From Acidocella aromatica (GTDB lineage: Bacteria > Pseudomonadota > Alphaproteobacteria > Acetobacterales > Acetobacteraceae): DNA of 64,000 bases. The notes beneath the pieces are model-generated. The model saw only the letters and a list, made by a program, of their open reading frames with translations, ran no database searches and had not been told where the DNA came from. The stretch covers positions 1-64,000 of the forward strand of contig NZ_JACHFJ010000010.1 in the NCBI RefSeq assembly GCF_014201825.1, given 5' to 3'. Positions 8,185-16,412 of the stretch are shown piece after piece; the first letter of the stretch is position 1, and every line of letters begins with the position of its first letter. The position numbers and the translations under genes are program-made.

Positions 8185-9236
8185 GCGGAGAGCTGTTCCA
8201 GTGGCCAGCGCGGCTTGCAAGGGGCGTTGAGCGCGCTCGCTTGGCCCACGGCCAAACGCTCCTGCGCCGCCCAGGCGACCATCACGGCATTGTCGGTACA
8301 CAAGCGCAGCGGCGGGGCGATAAGCGGCTTGCCCTCCTTCTCCGCCACTGCGGCCAAACGGGTGCGGATGGCGGTATTGGCTGCCACACCACCCGCGATG
8401 ATGATGGCCGAGGCATCCGGGCAGAGCTTCAGCGCATGGTCCAGCCGGTCGCCAAGAATATCCGTCACCGCCGCCTGAAAGCTGGCGGCAATGTCCGCGG
8501 CACGGGCGCGGGCCAGCGCCCCTGGCGGCTCGGCGGCCACCAGCTGCGCCACGGCGGTCTTCAGGCCGGAGAAGGAGAAATCGCAGCCCTCGCGGTGGAG
8601 CATCGGGCGCGGCAGCGGCACGGCCCGCGCATCGCCTTCCTGCGCGATGGCCTCCAGAGACGGACCACCGGGGTAAGGCAGGCCGAGCAGCTTGGCCGTC
8701 TTGTCGAAGGCCTCGCCCACCGCGTCGTCCAGCGTGGAGCCGAGCAGCCGGTAGCTTCCCACGCCCTCCACCGCCACGCATTGGCTATGCCCGCCCGAGA
8801 GCAGCAGCAGCAAATACGGAAACGCAGGCCGCACCGGCGCCAGCCCCGGCAGGCGCGCGGTCAGCGCATGCGCCTCAAGATGATTGATGGCGAGATAAGT
8901 CTTGCCCGCAGCGATGGCCACGCCCTTTGCATAGCCGGTTCCCACCAGCAGCCCGCCGATCAGCCCCGGCCCCGCCGTACCCGCAATCGCAGCCAAGTCG
9001 CCAAACCCCAACCCCGCCTCGCGCAACGCGTCCTTCACCATCGCGCCCAGCGCCGCCAGATGCGCCCGCGCCGCAATCTCCGGCACCACGCCGCCAAAAG
9101 CCGCATGATCCGCGATCTGGCTGTACACACGCTCGGCCAGGATGCGCCCGTCCGGCGCCACGATGGCGGCGGCGGTCTCGTCGCAGGAGCTTTCTATGCC
9201 CAGCACCGGCCCACGCGGCAGCGGACTATGTGCCAT
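8181..9236 (-). CDS. tsaD: tRNA N6-adenosine threonylcarbamoyltransferase
   Basis: The protein has 351 aa from the chosen start. TsaD transfers threonylcarbamoyl from threonylcarbamoyl-AMP to A37 of ANN-decoding tRNAs, with TsaB and TsaE. It opens with VLGIESSCDETAAAIV, has the metal-binding histidines in NHLEAHAL, the glycine-rich LLLLLSGGHSQ, and FSFSGLKTAV and IIAGGVAANT later. ATG at 9236 places the family start two steps before VLGIE. ATG at 9269 (14 residues longer than needed) is possible. It is divergent from hemC across 56 nt, and its stop overlaps the rlmJ start (ATGA). Confidence 0.95.
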   Translation of the reverse strand: MAHSPLPRGPVLGIESSCDETAAAIVAPDGRILAERVYSQIADHAAFGGVVPEIAARAHLAALGAMVKDALREAGLGFGDLAAIAGTAGPGLIGGLLVGTGYAKGVAIAAGKTYLAINHLEAHALTARLPGLAPVRPAFPYLLLLLSGGHSQCVAVEGVGSYRLLGSTLDDAVGEAFDKTAKLLGLPYPGGPSLEAIAQEGDARAVPLPRPMLHREGCDFSFSGLKTAVAQLVAAEPPGALARARAADIAASFQAAVTDILGDRLDHALKLCPDASAIIIAGGVAANTAIRTRLAAVAEKEGKPLIAPPLRLCTDNAVMVAWAAQERLAVGQASALNAPCKPRWPLEQLSA

Positions 9237-9292
9237 GTGTTCAAGTTTGGCCTCACCTTTTCTTTCCATGCCACACGCTCTAGACCAGCCGC

Positions 9293-10276
9293 GTGAAAAC
9301 CGTAACACCCAACGTGAAGCCCCACTCCCGCAACCTGCCCCTCAAGGTCGGCACGCGCGGCTCACCCCTGGCCCGGCAGCAGACGGCGACGTTCCTCGCC
9401 CTGCTCAAGCAGTTCTGCCCGGTGCTGCGCGGCATGGAGGTGTTCGAGGAACACATCATCGTCACCACGGGTGACGCGGTGCAGAACCGGCCGCTGGCCG
9501 AGATCGGCGGCAAGGGGCTGTTCGCCAAGGAAATCCACGAATCCCTGGCCGAAGGGCGGATCGACTTCGCGGTCCACAGCCTGAAGGACCTGGAGACCGT
9601 GCTGCCGCCGGGCATCGCGCTCGCCTGCACGCTCAAGCGCGAGGATGCGCGGGACGTGCTGATCCTGCCCCCCGGCGCCGCGATAGACCCCGCCGACCCG
9701 TATGGCGCGCTGCCCCAGGGCGCGCGCGTCGGCTCGGCCAGCGTGCGCCGTCAGGCACAGCTGAAATACGCGCGGCCGGACCTCAACTTCTCTCTGCTGC
9801 GTGGCAATGTCGGCACACGCCTGGGCAAGGTGGAATCCGGCGAGTTGGACGCCACGCTGCTGGCCTATGCCGGGCTGCGCCGCCTGGGTCTGGCCGATAA
9901 GGCCAGCGTGGTGCTGAGCCCGGAACAGATGGTCCCCTCCGCCTGCCAGGGCATCGTCGGCATCACGGTGCGCGAGACCGATACCGAGCTGCTCTCGCTG
10001 CTCTCGGGCATCGAGGATCCGGAGGCGAAGGCCGTCTCCACCGCCGAACGCGCGCTGCTGAACGCGCTGGACGGCTCCTGCCGCACGCCCATCGGCGGTT
10101 ACGCCCGGCTGCTGGAGGATGGCAGCCTGCACCTCACCGGCCTTGTGGCGCGGGAGGATGGCAGCTTCCTGCTCAAGCGCACCGCCATCGGCGCCGCGAA
10201 GGACGCCGAGGCCCTGGGCCGCGAGTTGGGCAACGAGCTGAAGGCCGACAGCCCGTCGGATATCTTCCTGCCATGA
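9293..10276 (+). CDS. hemC: Porphobilinogen deaminase (hydroxymethylbilane synthase)
   Basis: The protein has 327 aa. It polymerises four porphobilinogens to hydroxymethylbilane in haem synthesis. The N-terminus has LPLKVGTRGSPLARQQ, followed by GGKGLFAKEI, DFAVHSLKDL, and SVRRQAQLKY. The dipyrromethane cofactor cysteine is Cys263 in DGSCRTPIGGYA. No ATG precedes the conserved core, so the start is GTG: 9293 is given, and GTG at 9314 is the alternative. It overlaps hemD by ATGA and is the first gene of a roughly 10-kb run of coupled genes. Confidence 0.96.
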   Translation: MKTVTPNVKPHSRNLPLKVGTRGSPLARQQTATFLALLKQFCPVLRGMEVFEEHIIVTTGDAVQNRPLAEIGGKGLFAKEIHESLAEGRIDFAVHSLKDLETVLPPGIALACTLKREDARDVLILPPGAAIDPADPYGALPQGARVGSASVRRQAQLKYARPDLNFSLLRGNVGTRLGKVESGELDATLLAYAGLRRLGLADKASVVLSPEQMVPSACQGIVGITVRETDTELLSLLSGIEDPEAKAVSTAERALLNALDGSCRTPIGGYARLLEDGSLHLTGLVAREDGSFLLKRTAIGAAKDAEALGRELGNELKADSPSDIFLP

Positions 10277-10941
10277 AGCTGCTGGTCACCAGGCCGGAGC
10301 CGGGCGCAAGCGCCACGGCGGCGCGCTTGGCGGCCATGGGGTATGAGCCGGTGGTTCTGCCCTGCCTCACCATCCGCGCCACCACGCCGCGCCTGCCGGA
10401 ACACCCGGCGGCGCTGGTCATCACCAGTGGGCAGGCCATTCCCGCCCTGCCCGCTACGCTGCGCAACATCCCCGCCTTCTGCGTGGGCGACGCCACCGCC
10501 GCCAAAATGCGCCAGGCCGGGTTCACCCGCGTGGAAAGCGCCTCCGGCAATGCCGATGACCTCGCCCGGCTGGTGGCGGCACGGCATGTGCCGGGGCTGC
10601 ATCTGCTGGCGGTGGGCGAGCGGCATGGGCTGGTTTTGGCCAAAAAACTGCGCGAGGCTGGCATCCCGGTACTGCGCCGCAAGGTCTATGCCGTCACCCC
10701 CGCACGGCATCTGCCCGAGGATGTGACAACGGCTCTGGCGGCCGGAAAAATCCCCGGCGCACTGTTCTATTCGGCGGAAACCGCCCGCGCCTTTGCACGG
10801 CTTAACCCGCCCGGCACCGCCAAAATGACCGCCTACGCCCTGAGCGAAACGGTCGCGGTTGCGTTACAAGACTTGCCCTGGGCGCAAATCCGTGCCGCAG
10901 TGGCGCCAACGGAAGCGGATCTGATGGCGTTACTGGCATGA
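10273..10941 (+). CDS. hemD: Uroporphyrinogen-III synthase
   Basis: The protein has 222 aa, typical of this poorly conserved family, which cyclises hydroxymethylbilane with inversion of ring D. Family features are the opening MKLLVTRPEPGASATAARL, ALVITSGQAI, CVGDATAAKMRQAGF, ALFYSAETARAFARL and a C-terminal AVAPTEADLMALL. Position directly after hemC with an ATGA overlap supports the call. Its own stop overlaps the COG4223 gene, again by ATGA. Confidence 0.92.
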   Translation: MKLLVTRPEPGASATAARLAAMGYEPVVLPCLTIRATTPRLPEHPAALVITSGQAIPALPATLRNIPAFCVGDATAAKMRQAGFTRVESASGNADDLARLVAARHVPGLHLLAVGERHGLVLAKKLREAGIPVLRRKVYAVTPARHLPEDVTTALAAGKIPGALFYSAETARAFARLNPPGTAKMTAYALSETVAVALQDLPWAQIRAAVAPTEADLMALLA

Positions 10942-11825
10942 GCGAAACAGAAACAACGAGCGCAACCCCAAAAGAGACACCAACCGAGACCACGCCCCCG
11001 GTGCCCGCCCCGGCGCCGAGCACGCCGGTCGCCCCGCGCCCCCCGCGCTCGGCTTGGCCGGTTGTGTTCACTCTGGGCTTCCTGGTCCTTGGCGCGGGCG
11101 AGGGCTATCTCTGGTACAACCAGCAGGGCCATCAGGCCGACGCCACGCAACTCGCCGTACTGCGCACGCAAATGGACGACATGCGCACCGAAGCCTCCCG
11201 CACCGCCCCTGCGCCGAACAGCGTGGTGGCTCAGGCGGACCTCGCGCAGAAATACGCCGCCCTCGCCGCGCAGGTGAACGCCATGCAAACGCAGGAAGCC
11301 GCCGACCACGGCCAGATCAGCCAGATGCAGGCCAATGCCACCGATCTCGGCCAGCTCACCACGCGCATCGCGCTGCTCAACGCGCTGGAGACGGCACGCA
11401 TGGCGCTCGATGCCGGGCTGCCGCTGGGGACCATCCCGAACGCGCCGGACGCCCTGGGCCAATTCTCCACCAGCGCCCCGCCGACCGAAGCCGCCTTGCG
11501 CCAGAGCTTCCCCGCGGCTGCCAAGGCGGCCGAAGCCGCGAGCCTTTCTCCCAACGGCAAGGTGGGGTTCTGGGATCAAGTGAAGCTGCGGCTGGAAGGC
11601 ATCATCACCATCAGCAACGGCGACACCGTGCTGTTCGGCCCGCCCGCCGCCGCCCTGCTGAACCAGGCCGAAACCGCGCTGGCGGCGGGAGATCTCGCCG
11701 GGGCCGTAGCCAAGCTGCAGGCGCTAAGCCCGGCATCCCAGGCCGCGATGGCCGGATGGCTTGCCCAAGCCAAGGCGCTGCTCGACGCCCGCGCCGCACT
11801 GATGACCATGGCACAGGGAACCTGA
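10938..11825 (+). CDS. COG4223 / mitofilin-like inner-membrane protein
   Basis: The protein has 295 aa. It has a Thr/Pro-rich cytoplasmic N-terminus (residues 1-35), a single membrane segment (about 38-56, VVFTLGFLVLGAGEGYLW), then a coiled-coil-prone, Ala-rich periplasmic region. This architecture and its place between hemD and hemY match the alphaproteobacterial COG4223 family, distantly related to mitochondrial mitofilin/Mic60. Its job in bacteria is not settled; membrane shaping or scaffolding of haem enzymes has been proposed. Start and stop are packed against hemD (ATGA overlap) and hemY (4-nt gap). Confidence 0.7.
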   Translation: MSETETTSATPKETPTETTPPVPAPAPSTPVAPRPPRSAWPVVFTLGFLVLGAGEGYLWYNQQGHQADATQLAVLRTQMDDMRTEASRTAPAPNSVVAQADLAQKYAALAAQVNAMQTQEAADHGQISQMQANATDLGQLTTRIALLNALETARMALDAGLPLGTIPNAPDALGQFSTSAPPTEAALRQSFPAAAKAAEAASLSPNGKVGFWDQVKLRLEGIITISNGDTVLFGPPAAALLNQAETALAAGDLAGAVAKLQALSPASQAAMAGWLAQAKALLDARAALMTMAQGT

Positions 11826-11829
11826 CGCC

Positions 11830-13035
11830 ATGTTGCGCGCGGTGAAATTCATGCTCCTGGCCGCGGCGCTGCTGGCGCTGGCCTGGTGGGTGGGTGGCCT
11901 GCCCGGCACGGTCACGGCCCATGCCGGGCCTTACGCGGTCACCACCTCCACCCCTGCGGCGATATTGCTGCTGTTCATCATCGCCGTTCTGCTCACGGTG
12001 CTGCTGCGCGTGTTGGGCGGCATACGCCGCGTTCCTGGGCAGCTTGGCGGCTGGCGCGCGGGCAAGCGGGCGGCGGCGGGCGAAGCCGCGACCCTGCGCG
12101 GGCTGGCCGCTCTGGCGGCGGAAGACGCCCAGGCCGCCAAGGCTGAGGCCGCAAAGGCACTAAAGTTTCTGGGGGAGACCCCGCTCGCCCTGATGCTGAG
12201 CGCCGAGGCCGCACGTCTGGCCGGTGACGCCGCACAGGCCAAGACCGCGTTCGAGAAGCTGACCCAGCACAAGGAGCTGAAATTCCTCGGTCACCGGGGC
12301 CTACTGCGCGAGAGCTTGGCAGCACAGGACCACGAGGCCGCGCGCCAGCACGCCCAGGCGGCGGAGGCGGCGTATCCCGGCTCGGCATGGACAAGGGCGC
12401 AGCGGCTGGAACTGGCGCTGCACGAACAGGATTACGCCACCGCTTCGGGGCTGACGCGGGAAAGGCACGAGATCGCCGCACTGGCCACGGCGGCGGCGCG
12501 GAACGCCACCGATCCTGCCCAGGCGCTCAATTTCGCCAAACAGGCGGTGAAGGCTGACCCGCAACTCGCCCCGGCTGTGGTGGCGCTGGCCACGGCGTTG
12601 CGCGCCCTGGGCAAGACCCGTGCGGCGAAGAAGGCACTGTACGCCGGATGGCAGGCCGCCCCGCACCCGCTCATCGCCGAGGCATGGTCGCTGCCCGAGG
12701 CGCGCCCGCTGGACCGCGCGAAGGAAGCTCCCGAGCTCGCCGCCGCCAATCCGAGCCATGTGGAATCCGAACTGCTGCTGGCCCGCACGGATCTGGACGC
12801 CGAGCTGACCGGCGAGGCCAAGCGCCACGCCCAGGCGGCGCTCGATGCCGGGGGCAATGACGGCCGAGCCCAAGCCATTCTCGACCAACTCGCAGGCAAG
12901 CCCGCCCAACCTTCCCGCTTCGCCTGGATCTGCGACTCCTGCCACCATGCGCAGCCGGAATGGGCGCCGGTCTGCCCGGTCTGCCACAAGATCGGCTCGC
13001 TCAACTGGCACGCCCCCGGCACGGCGCTGGTGTGA
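11830..13035 (+). CDS. hemY: HemY-domain protein with TPR repeats and C-terminal zinc ribbon
   Basis: The protein has 401 aa. Two N-terminal membrane segments (about residues 6-22 and 43-62) match the HemY N-terminal domain, followed by helical TPR-like repeats to about residue 345. The C-terminus carries two CxxC pairs (ICDSCHHAQPEWAPVCPVCH), a rubredoxin-like metal site similar in layout to that of LapB. This HemY is not protoporphyrinogen oxidase. It is the hem-operon membrane protein whose biochemical role is unclear. The stop is shared in a GTGA overlap with the ABC substrate-binding protein that follows. Confidence 0.85.
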   Translation: MLRAVKFMLLAAALLALAWWVGGLPGTVTAHAGPYAVTTSTPAAILLLFIIAVLLTVLLRVLGGIRRVPGQLGGWRAGKRAAAGEAATLRGLAALAAEDAQAAKAEAAKALKFLGETPLALMLSAEAARLAGDAAQAKTAFEKLTQHKELKFLGHRGLLRESLAAQDHEAARQHAQAAEAAYPGSAWTRAQRLELALHEQDYATASGLTRERHEIAALATAAARNATDPAQALNFAKQAVKADPQLAPAVVALATALRALGKTRAAKKALYAGWQAAPHPLIAEAWSLPEARPLDRAKEAPELAAANPSHVESELLLARTDLDAELTGEAKRHAQAALDAGGNDGRAQAILDQLAGKPAQPSRFAWICDSCHHAQPEWAPVCPVCHKIGSLNWHAPGTALV

Positions 13036-14660
13036 AGCGGCTGCGCGCGCTCGCGCTGGCCTGCGGGCTGGCGTGTTCCGCCGCGCCCGCTGCCGCGCAG
13101 GAGTGCGGCACCATCGTCATCCCCACCGGCATCGGCATCTCCGGCGGGGCGGACATCACCTCATTCAACCCGTTGCTCGCCAACTCGCTCTACAACACCG
13201 CCGCGGCGGGCATGATGTTCCAGGGGCTGATCTGGGTCAGCGGCCGGACGCTGCAAATCGACTGGTCGCGCAGCCTCGCCAGCTCCATCACCACGCCCGA
13301 TAACGGCCAGACCTACGACGTAAAACTCCGACCCTGGCACTGGTCGGACGGCGTGCCCGTCACCACCGAGGACGTGGCCTACACCTTCAGCCTGATCAAG
13401 TCGCTCGGCCCCAGCTACGCGGGTTATGGCGCGGGCGGCATGCCGGATATCGTGCAATCCTTCACCGTCATCAGCCCCAGCGAGTTCCGCGTGGTGCTGA
13501 AACATCCGGTGAACCCGCAATGGTATATCTTCAACGGCCTTGCCCTGCTGCTGCCGCTGCCCAAGCACGCCTGGAGCAAGTACACGCTGGACGAAATCTT
13601 CCAGAACCAGAGCCAGCCAGGCTTCTTCCAGGTGGTGGACGGCCCGCTGCGCCCCGAGCGGCTGGATATCGGGCTGGACCTGATCATGACCCCCAACCCG
13701 AATTGGGAAGGCCCGCCTCTGCATTTCTCCCGGCTGGTGTGGAAATTCGTGGAAGGCGATGGGGCCGCCTTGCAGCAGGTGGAGTCGGGCGATCTCGACC
13801 TCGCCAACGCGCCGATGGATTTGTGGAAAGCGGTACAGAACCTGCCCGGCATCCGGCTCATCAACCTGCCACCAGGTTTGAGCTTCCACGAGATCCAACT
13901 GAACCTGCGCAACACGGATGTTGCCTTCTTCCGCGATGTACGCGTGCGCCAGGCCATGGCCGACGCCATCGACCAGCAGGAAATGATCGCGCTCATCGAC
14001 CATGGCCAGGGCGAGGAAATCCGCTCCCCCGTGCCACCAAACCCGCCCACCTATCTGCCGCCCGCGATGCGGGCGGGGCAGTATCCGGTGGAGTACGATC
14101 CGCAAAAAGCCTTGGCCCTGCTGCAAGAGGCCGGATTTACCCGTGGCCCTGACGGCATCATGCAAAAAAACGGCGTGCGGCTGTCCTTCACCTATCTCAG
14201 CCTCTCGGGCGGAGCGGTGAGCGCGCAGACGACCGTGATGCTGCAATCCTATCTCGCCAAAATCGGCATCGAGGTGAAAGTGCGGCAGATCGAGTTCAAC
14301 CAGCTCGTGGCACTGCTGAATAACCCACATAGCGACTGGGAAGCCGCGGGCCTCGGCGAGACCGTGGGCGTTTACCCCAGCGGTGAGGAACTCTTCGGCA
14401 CCGGGGCCTTCGCCAATGCGGGCGGTTATTCCGACCCGAAAATGGACCAGCTCATCGCCGAAAGTACCGACAAGCCCGGCCTGCAAGGGCTTTACGACTA
14501 CGCCACCTATGCCAGCGAACAGCAGCCGGTGATCTTCATGCCCGTGGGCAGCACCTCCATCCTGGCCCGCGCGCGGGTCCAAGGCGTGGAGAACTTCGTT
14601 GACCCCGCCTACAATTATTACCCTGACGCGCTGTACTGCACCGAAAGCGCCGCGCCATGA
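13032..14660 (+). CDS. Peptide/nickel-type ABC transporter substrate-binding protein (family 5)
   Basis: The protein has 542 aa from the GTG at 13032, which overlaps the hemY stop (GTGA). A Sec signal peptide is clear (residues 1-23, VKRLRALALACGLACSAAPA then AA), with cleavage probably before QECG. The mature part follows the SBP family 5 pattern: ITSFNPLLANS, YDVKLRPWHWSDGVPVT, EDVAYTFSLI, DVRVRQAMADAID and a C-terminal lobe. Such proteins deliver di- or oligopeptides, nickel complexes, or in E. coli DppA also 5-aminolevulinate and haem. No lipobox is present. It is followed by its own permeases and ATPase. The hem-operon position suggests a haem-precursor ligand, which is inference. Confidence 0.87.
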   Translation: MKRLRALALACGLACSAAPAAAQECGTIVIPTGIGISGGADITSFNPLLANSLYNTAAAGMMFQGLIWVSGRTLQIDWSRSLASSITTPDNGQTYDVKLRPWHWSDGVPVTTEDVAYTFSLIKSLGPSYAGYGAGGMPDIVQSFTVISPSEFRVVLKHPVNPQWYIFNGLALLLPLPKHAWSKYTLDEIFQNQSQPGFFQVVDGPLRPERLDIGLDLIMTPNPNWEGPPLHFSRLVWKFVEGDGAALQQVESGDLDLANAPMDLWKAVQNLPGIRLINLPPGLSFHEIQLNLRNTDVAFFRDVRVRQAMADAIDQQEMIALIDHGQGEEIRSPVPPNPPTYLPPAMRAGQYPVEYDPQKALALLQEAGFTRGPDGIMQKNGVRLSFTYLSLSGGAVSAQTTVMLQSYLAKIGIEVKVRQIEFNQLVALLNNPHSDWEAAGLGETVGVYPSGEELFGTGAFANAGGYSDPKMDQLIAESTDKPGLQGLYDYATYASEQQPVIFMPVGSTSILARARVQGVENFVDPAYNYYPDALYCTESAAP

Positions 14661-15610
14661 TGGGCATGGTCCTGCGCCGCGCCGCGTCCTCCTGCCTCTC
14701 GGTGTTCATCCTGGTCACGTTGGTCTTCTTCATGGCGCATCTCACGCCGGGCGGGCCCGCTTATTCCATATTGGGCCAGAAGGCGACGCTGGCCTCCGTG
14801 GCGCAGGTAAATGCGCGGCTGGGGCTGGATCAGCCCTTGCTGAAGCAATATGGCATCTGGTGGTGGCATCTGGCGCAGGGGCAGCTCGGCTATTCCTATC
14901 TGCTCAACCGGCCCGTCAGCGCGCTGCTCTGGGGCTATGAACGCAACACGCTGATCTTCTACTCGATCGCCATTTTCCTCAGCACCGTCCTGGCGATTTT
15001 GCTGGGGCTGATCCAGGGCGTGTATTTCAACCGCTGGCAGGCGAAGCTGATCGGCGCGTTCCAGCTTGGCTTTTACGCCGCGCCGCCCTTCTTCGTCGCC
15101 GCCATGCTGGTGCTGTGGTTTTCCGTGCAGGCAGGGTGGCTGCCCGCCAGCGGCATCACCAATCTCCGCGCCGAACACCCGAGCCTTGGCGCCTATGCCG
15201 CGCATCTGGTGCTGCCCGTTATCACCGTCACGTTGCTCACCGTCTCGCCGCTCTCGCGCTATTTTGGCGAGGCTGTGCATGAGGAGCTAGGCAAGGATTA
15301 CGTGCGCACCGCCCAGGCCAAGGGGGTGGGGTTCACACGCATTCTGCTCGCGCATGTGCTGCGCAACGCGCTGCGCCCGCTCGTCACCATGCTGGGGCTG
15401 TCCTTCCCGTATATCTTCACCGGCGGCGTCATTGTTGAATCCGTCTTCAACTATCCTGGCCTCGGCTGGCTGATGTGGCGCTCGGCCTTGTCGCAGGACT
15501 ACCCGGTGCTGATCGCCATCGTGCTGGTCATCGGGCTGCTCACGGTCATCGGCAATCTGCTGGCCGACATCGTAAACGGGCTGCTCGACCCGAGGGCGAG
15601 TTATGAATAG
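14657..15610 (+). CDS. Dpp-like ABC transporter permease (DppB type)
   Basis: The protein has 317 aa with six transmembrane segments and the binding-protein-dependent permease EAA-type loop (DYVRTAQAKGVGFTRILLAH, about residues 214-233). The N-terminal MMGMVLRRAASSCLSVF and AHLTPGGPA are typical of DppB/OppB proteins. It overlaps the substrate-binding gene (ATGA) and overlaps the next permease by 8 nt, giving the usual heterodimeric channel of this importer class. Confidence 0.9.
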   Translation: MMGMVLRRAASSCLSVFILVTLVFFMAHLTPGGPAYSILGQKATLASVAQVNARLGLDQPLLKQYGIWWWHLAQGQLGYSYLLNRPVSALLWGYERNTLIFYSIAIFLSTVLAILLGLIQGVYFNRWQAKLIGAFQLGFYAAPPFFVAAMLVLWFSVQAGWLPASGITNLRAEHPSLGAYAAHLVLPVITVTLLTVSPLSRYFGEAVHEELGKDYVRTAQAKGVGFTRILLAHVLRNALRPLVTMLGLSFPYIFTGGVIVESVFNYPGLGWLMWRSALSQDYPVLIAIVLVIGLLTVIGNLLADIVNGLLDPRASYE

Positions 15611-16412
15611 GCCGCGCGGCAATTTCGCCGTTGGGCTGGCGCTGGGCGGGATCATCCTGTTCCTCGGCTTCATCGCGCCATTCCTTTACCCAGCCGACCC
15701 CTACGCCATTCACCCAGCCTATGTGCTGCAAGCCCCCAGCCTCGCCCTTCCCCTGGGCACGGACGAGCTGGGGCGGGACAATCTGGCCCTGGTGCTCTCG
15801 GGCGGCTTCGCCACGCTGGTGGTGGCGCTGCCCGCCGCGGCGCTGGCCTTCGCCACCGGCCTCGCCTACGGGCTGCTCGCGGGCCTTGCCCCGGCATGGC
15901 TGGACAAAATCCTGATGCGCCTGCTGGACGTATTCCTGGCCCTGCCCAGCCTGATCGTGCTGCTGTTCTTCGCCTCGCTGATCACACTGAACAATACCAG
16001 CCTCATCCTACTGCTCGGCTTCATCTCCTGGCCCGGCCTCGCCCGGCTGGTGCGCAACGAAACTCTGGCCCAACGCGGGCGGGATTTCATCCTCGCCGCA
16101 GAACAGGCTGGGGCGGGGCGGTTCTATCTGGCGCGAGTGCATCTGCTGCGGGTTATCGCCCCGGTGTTGGTGGTGAACGGCACCTTCATGGTGGGCGACA
16201 CGATCTTCGCGCTCTCGGCGCTAAGCTTTCTTGGCCTGGGCGTGCAGCCGCCCAAGGTGAGCTGGGGCAGCCTGCTGGAATCCGCGCTCAACATCATCGC
16301 GCTCGACCCGTGGTGGCTGATCCTGCCGCCCGGCTTGCTGGTGTTCGGCTCGCTGCTCGCCGCCTCGCTCACCGGGCAGGGGCTGCTGCGCCGCTGGGGG
16401 GGCGGGCGGTGA
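15603..16412 (+). CDS. Dpp-like ABC transporter permease (DppC type)
   Basis: The protein has 269 aa with an N-terminal membrane segment, then LGTDELGRDNLALVLSGG, the conserved LGTDxxGRD region of DppC/OppC permeases. A cytoplasmic coupling loop follows in ETLAQRGRDFILAAEQAGAG. The start is ATG at 15603 inside the upstream permease gene. Its stop is overlapped by the GTG start of the ATPase (GTGA). Confidence 0.9.
   Translation: MNRPRGNFAVGLALGGIILFLGFIAPFLYPADPYAIHPAYVLQAPSLALPLGTDELGRDNLALVLSGGFATLVVALPAAALAFATGLAYGLLAGLAPAWLDKILMRLLDVFLALPSLIVLLFFASLITLNNTSLILLLGFISWPGLARLVRNETLAQRGRDFILAAEQAGAGRFYLARVHLLRVIAPVLVVNGTFMVGDTIFALSALSFLGLGVQPPKVSWGSLLESALNIIALDPWWLILPPGLLVFGSLLAASLTGQGLLRRWGGGR

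Noticed and set aside
13161-14582. Long minus-strand open frame opposite the ABC binding protein
   Set aside because: Fully antisense to a convincing SBP family 5 gene and without protein-like motifs.
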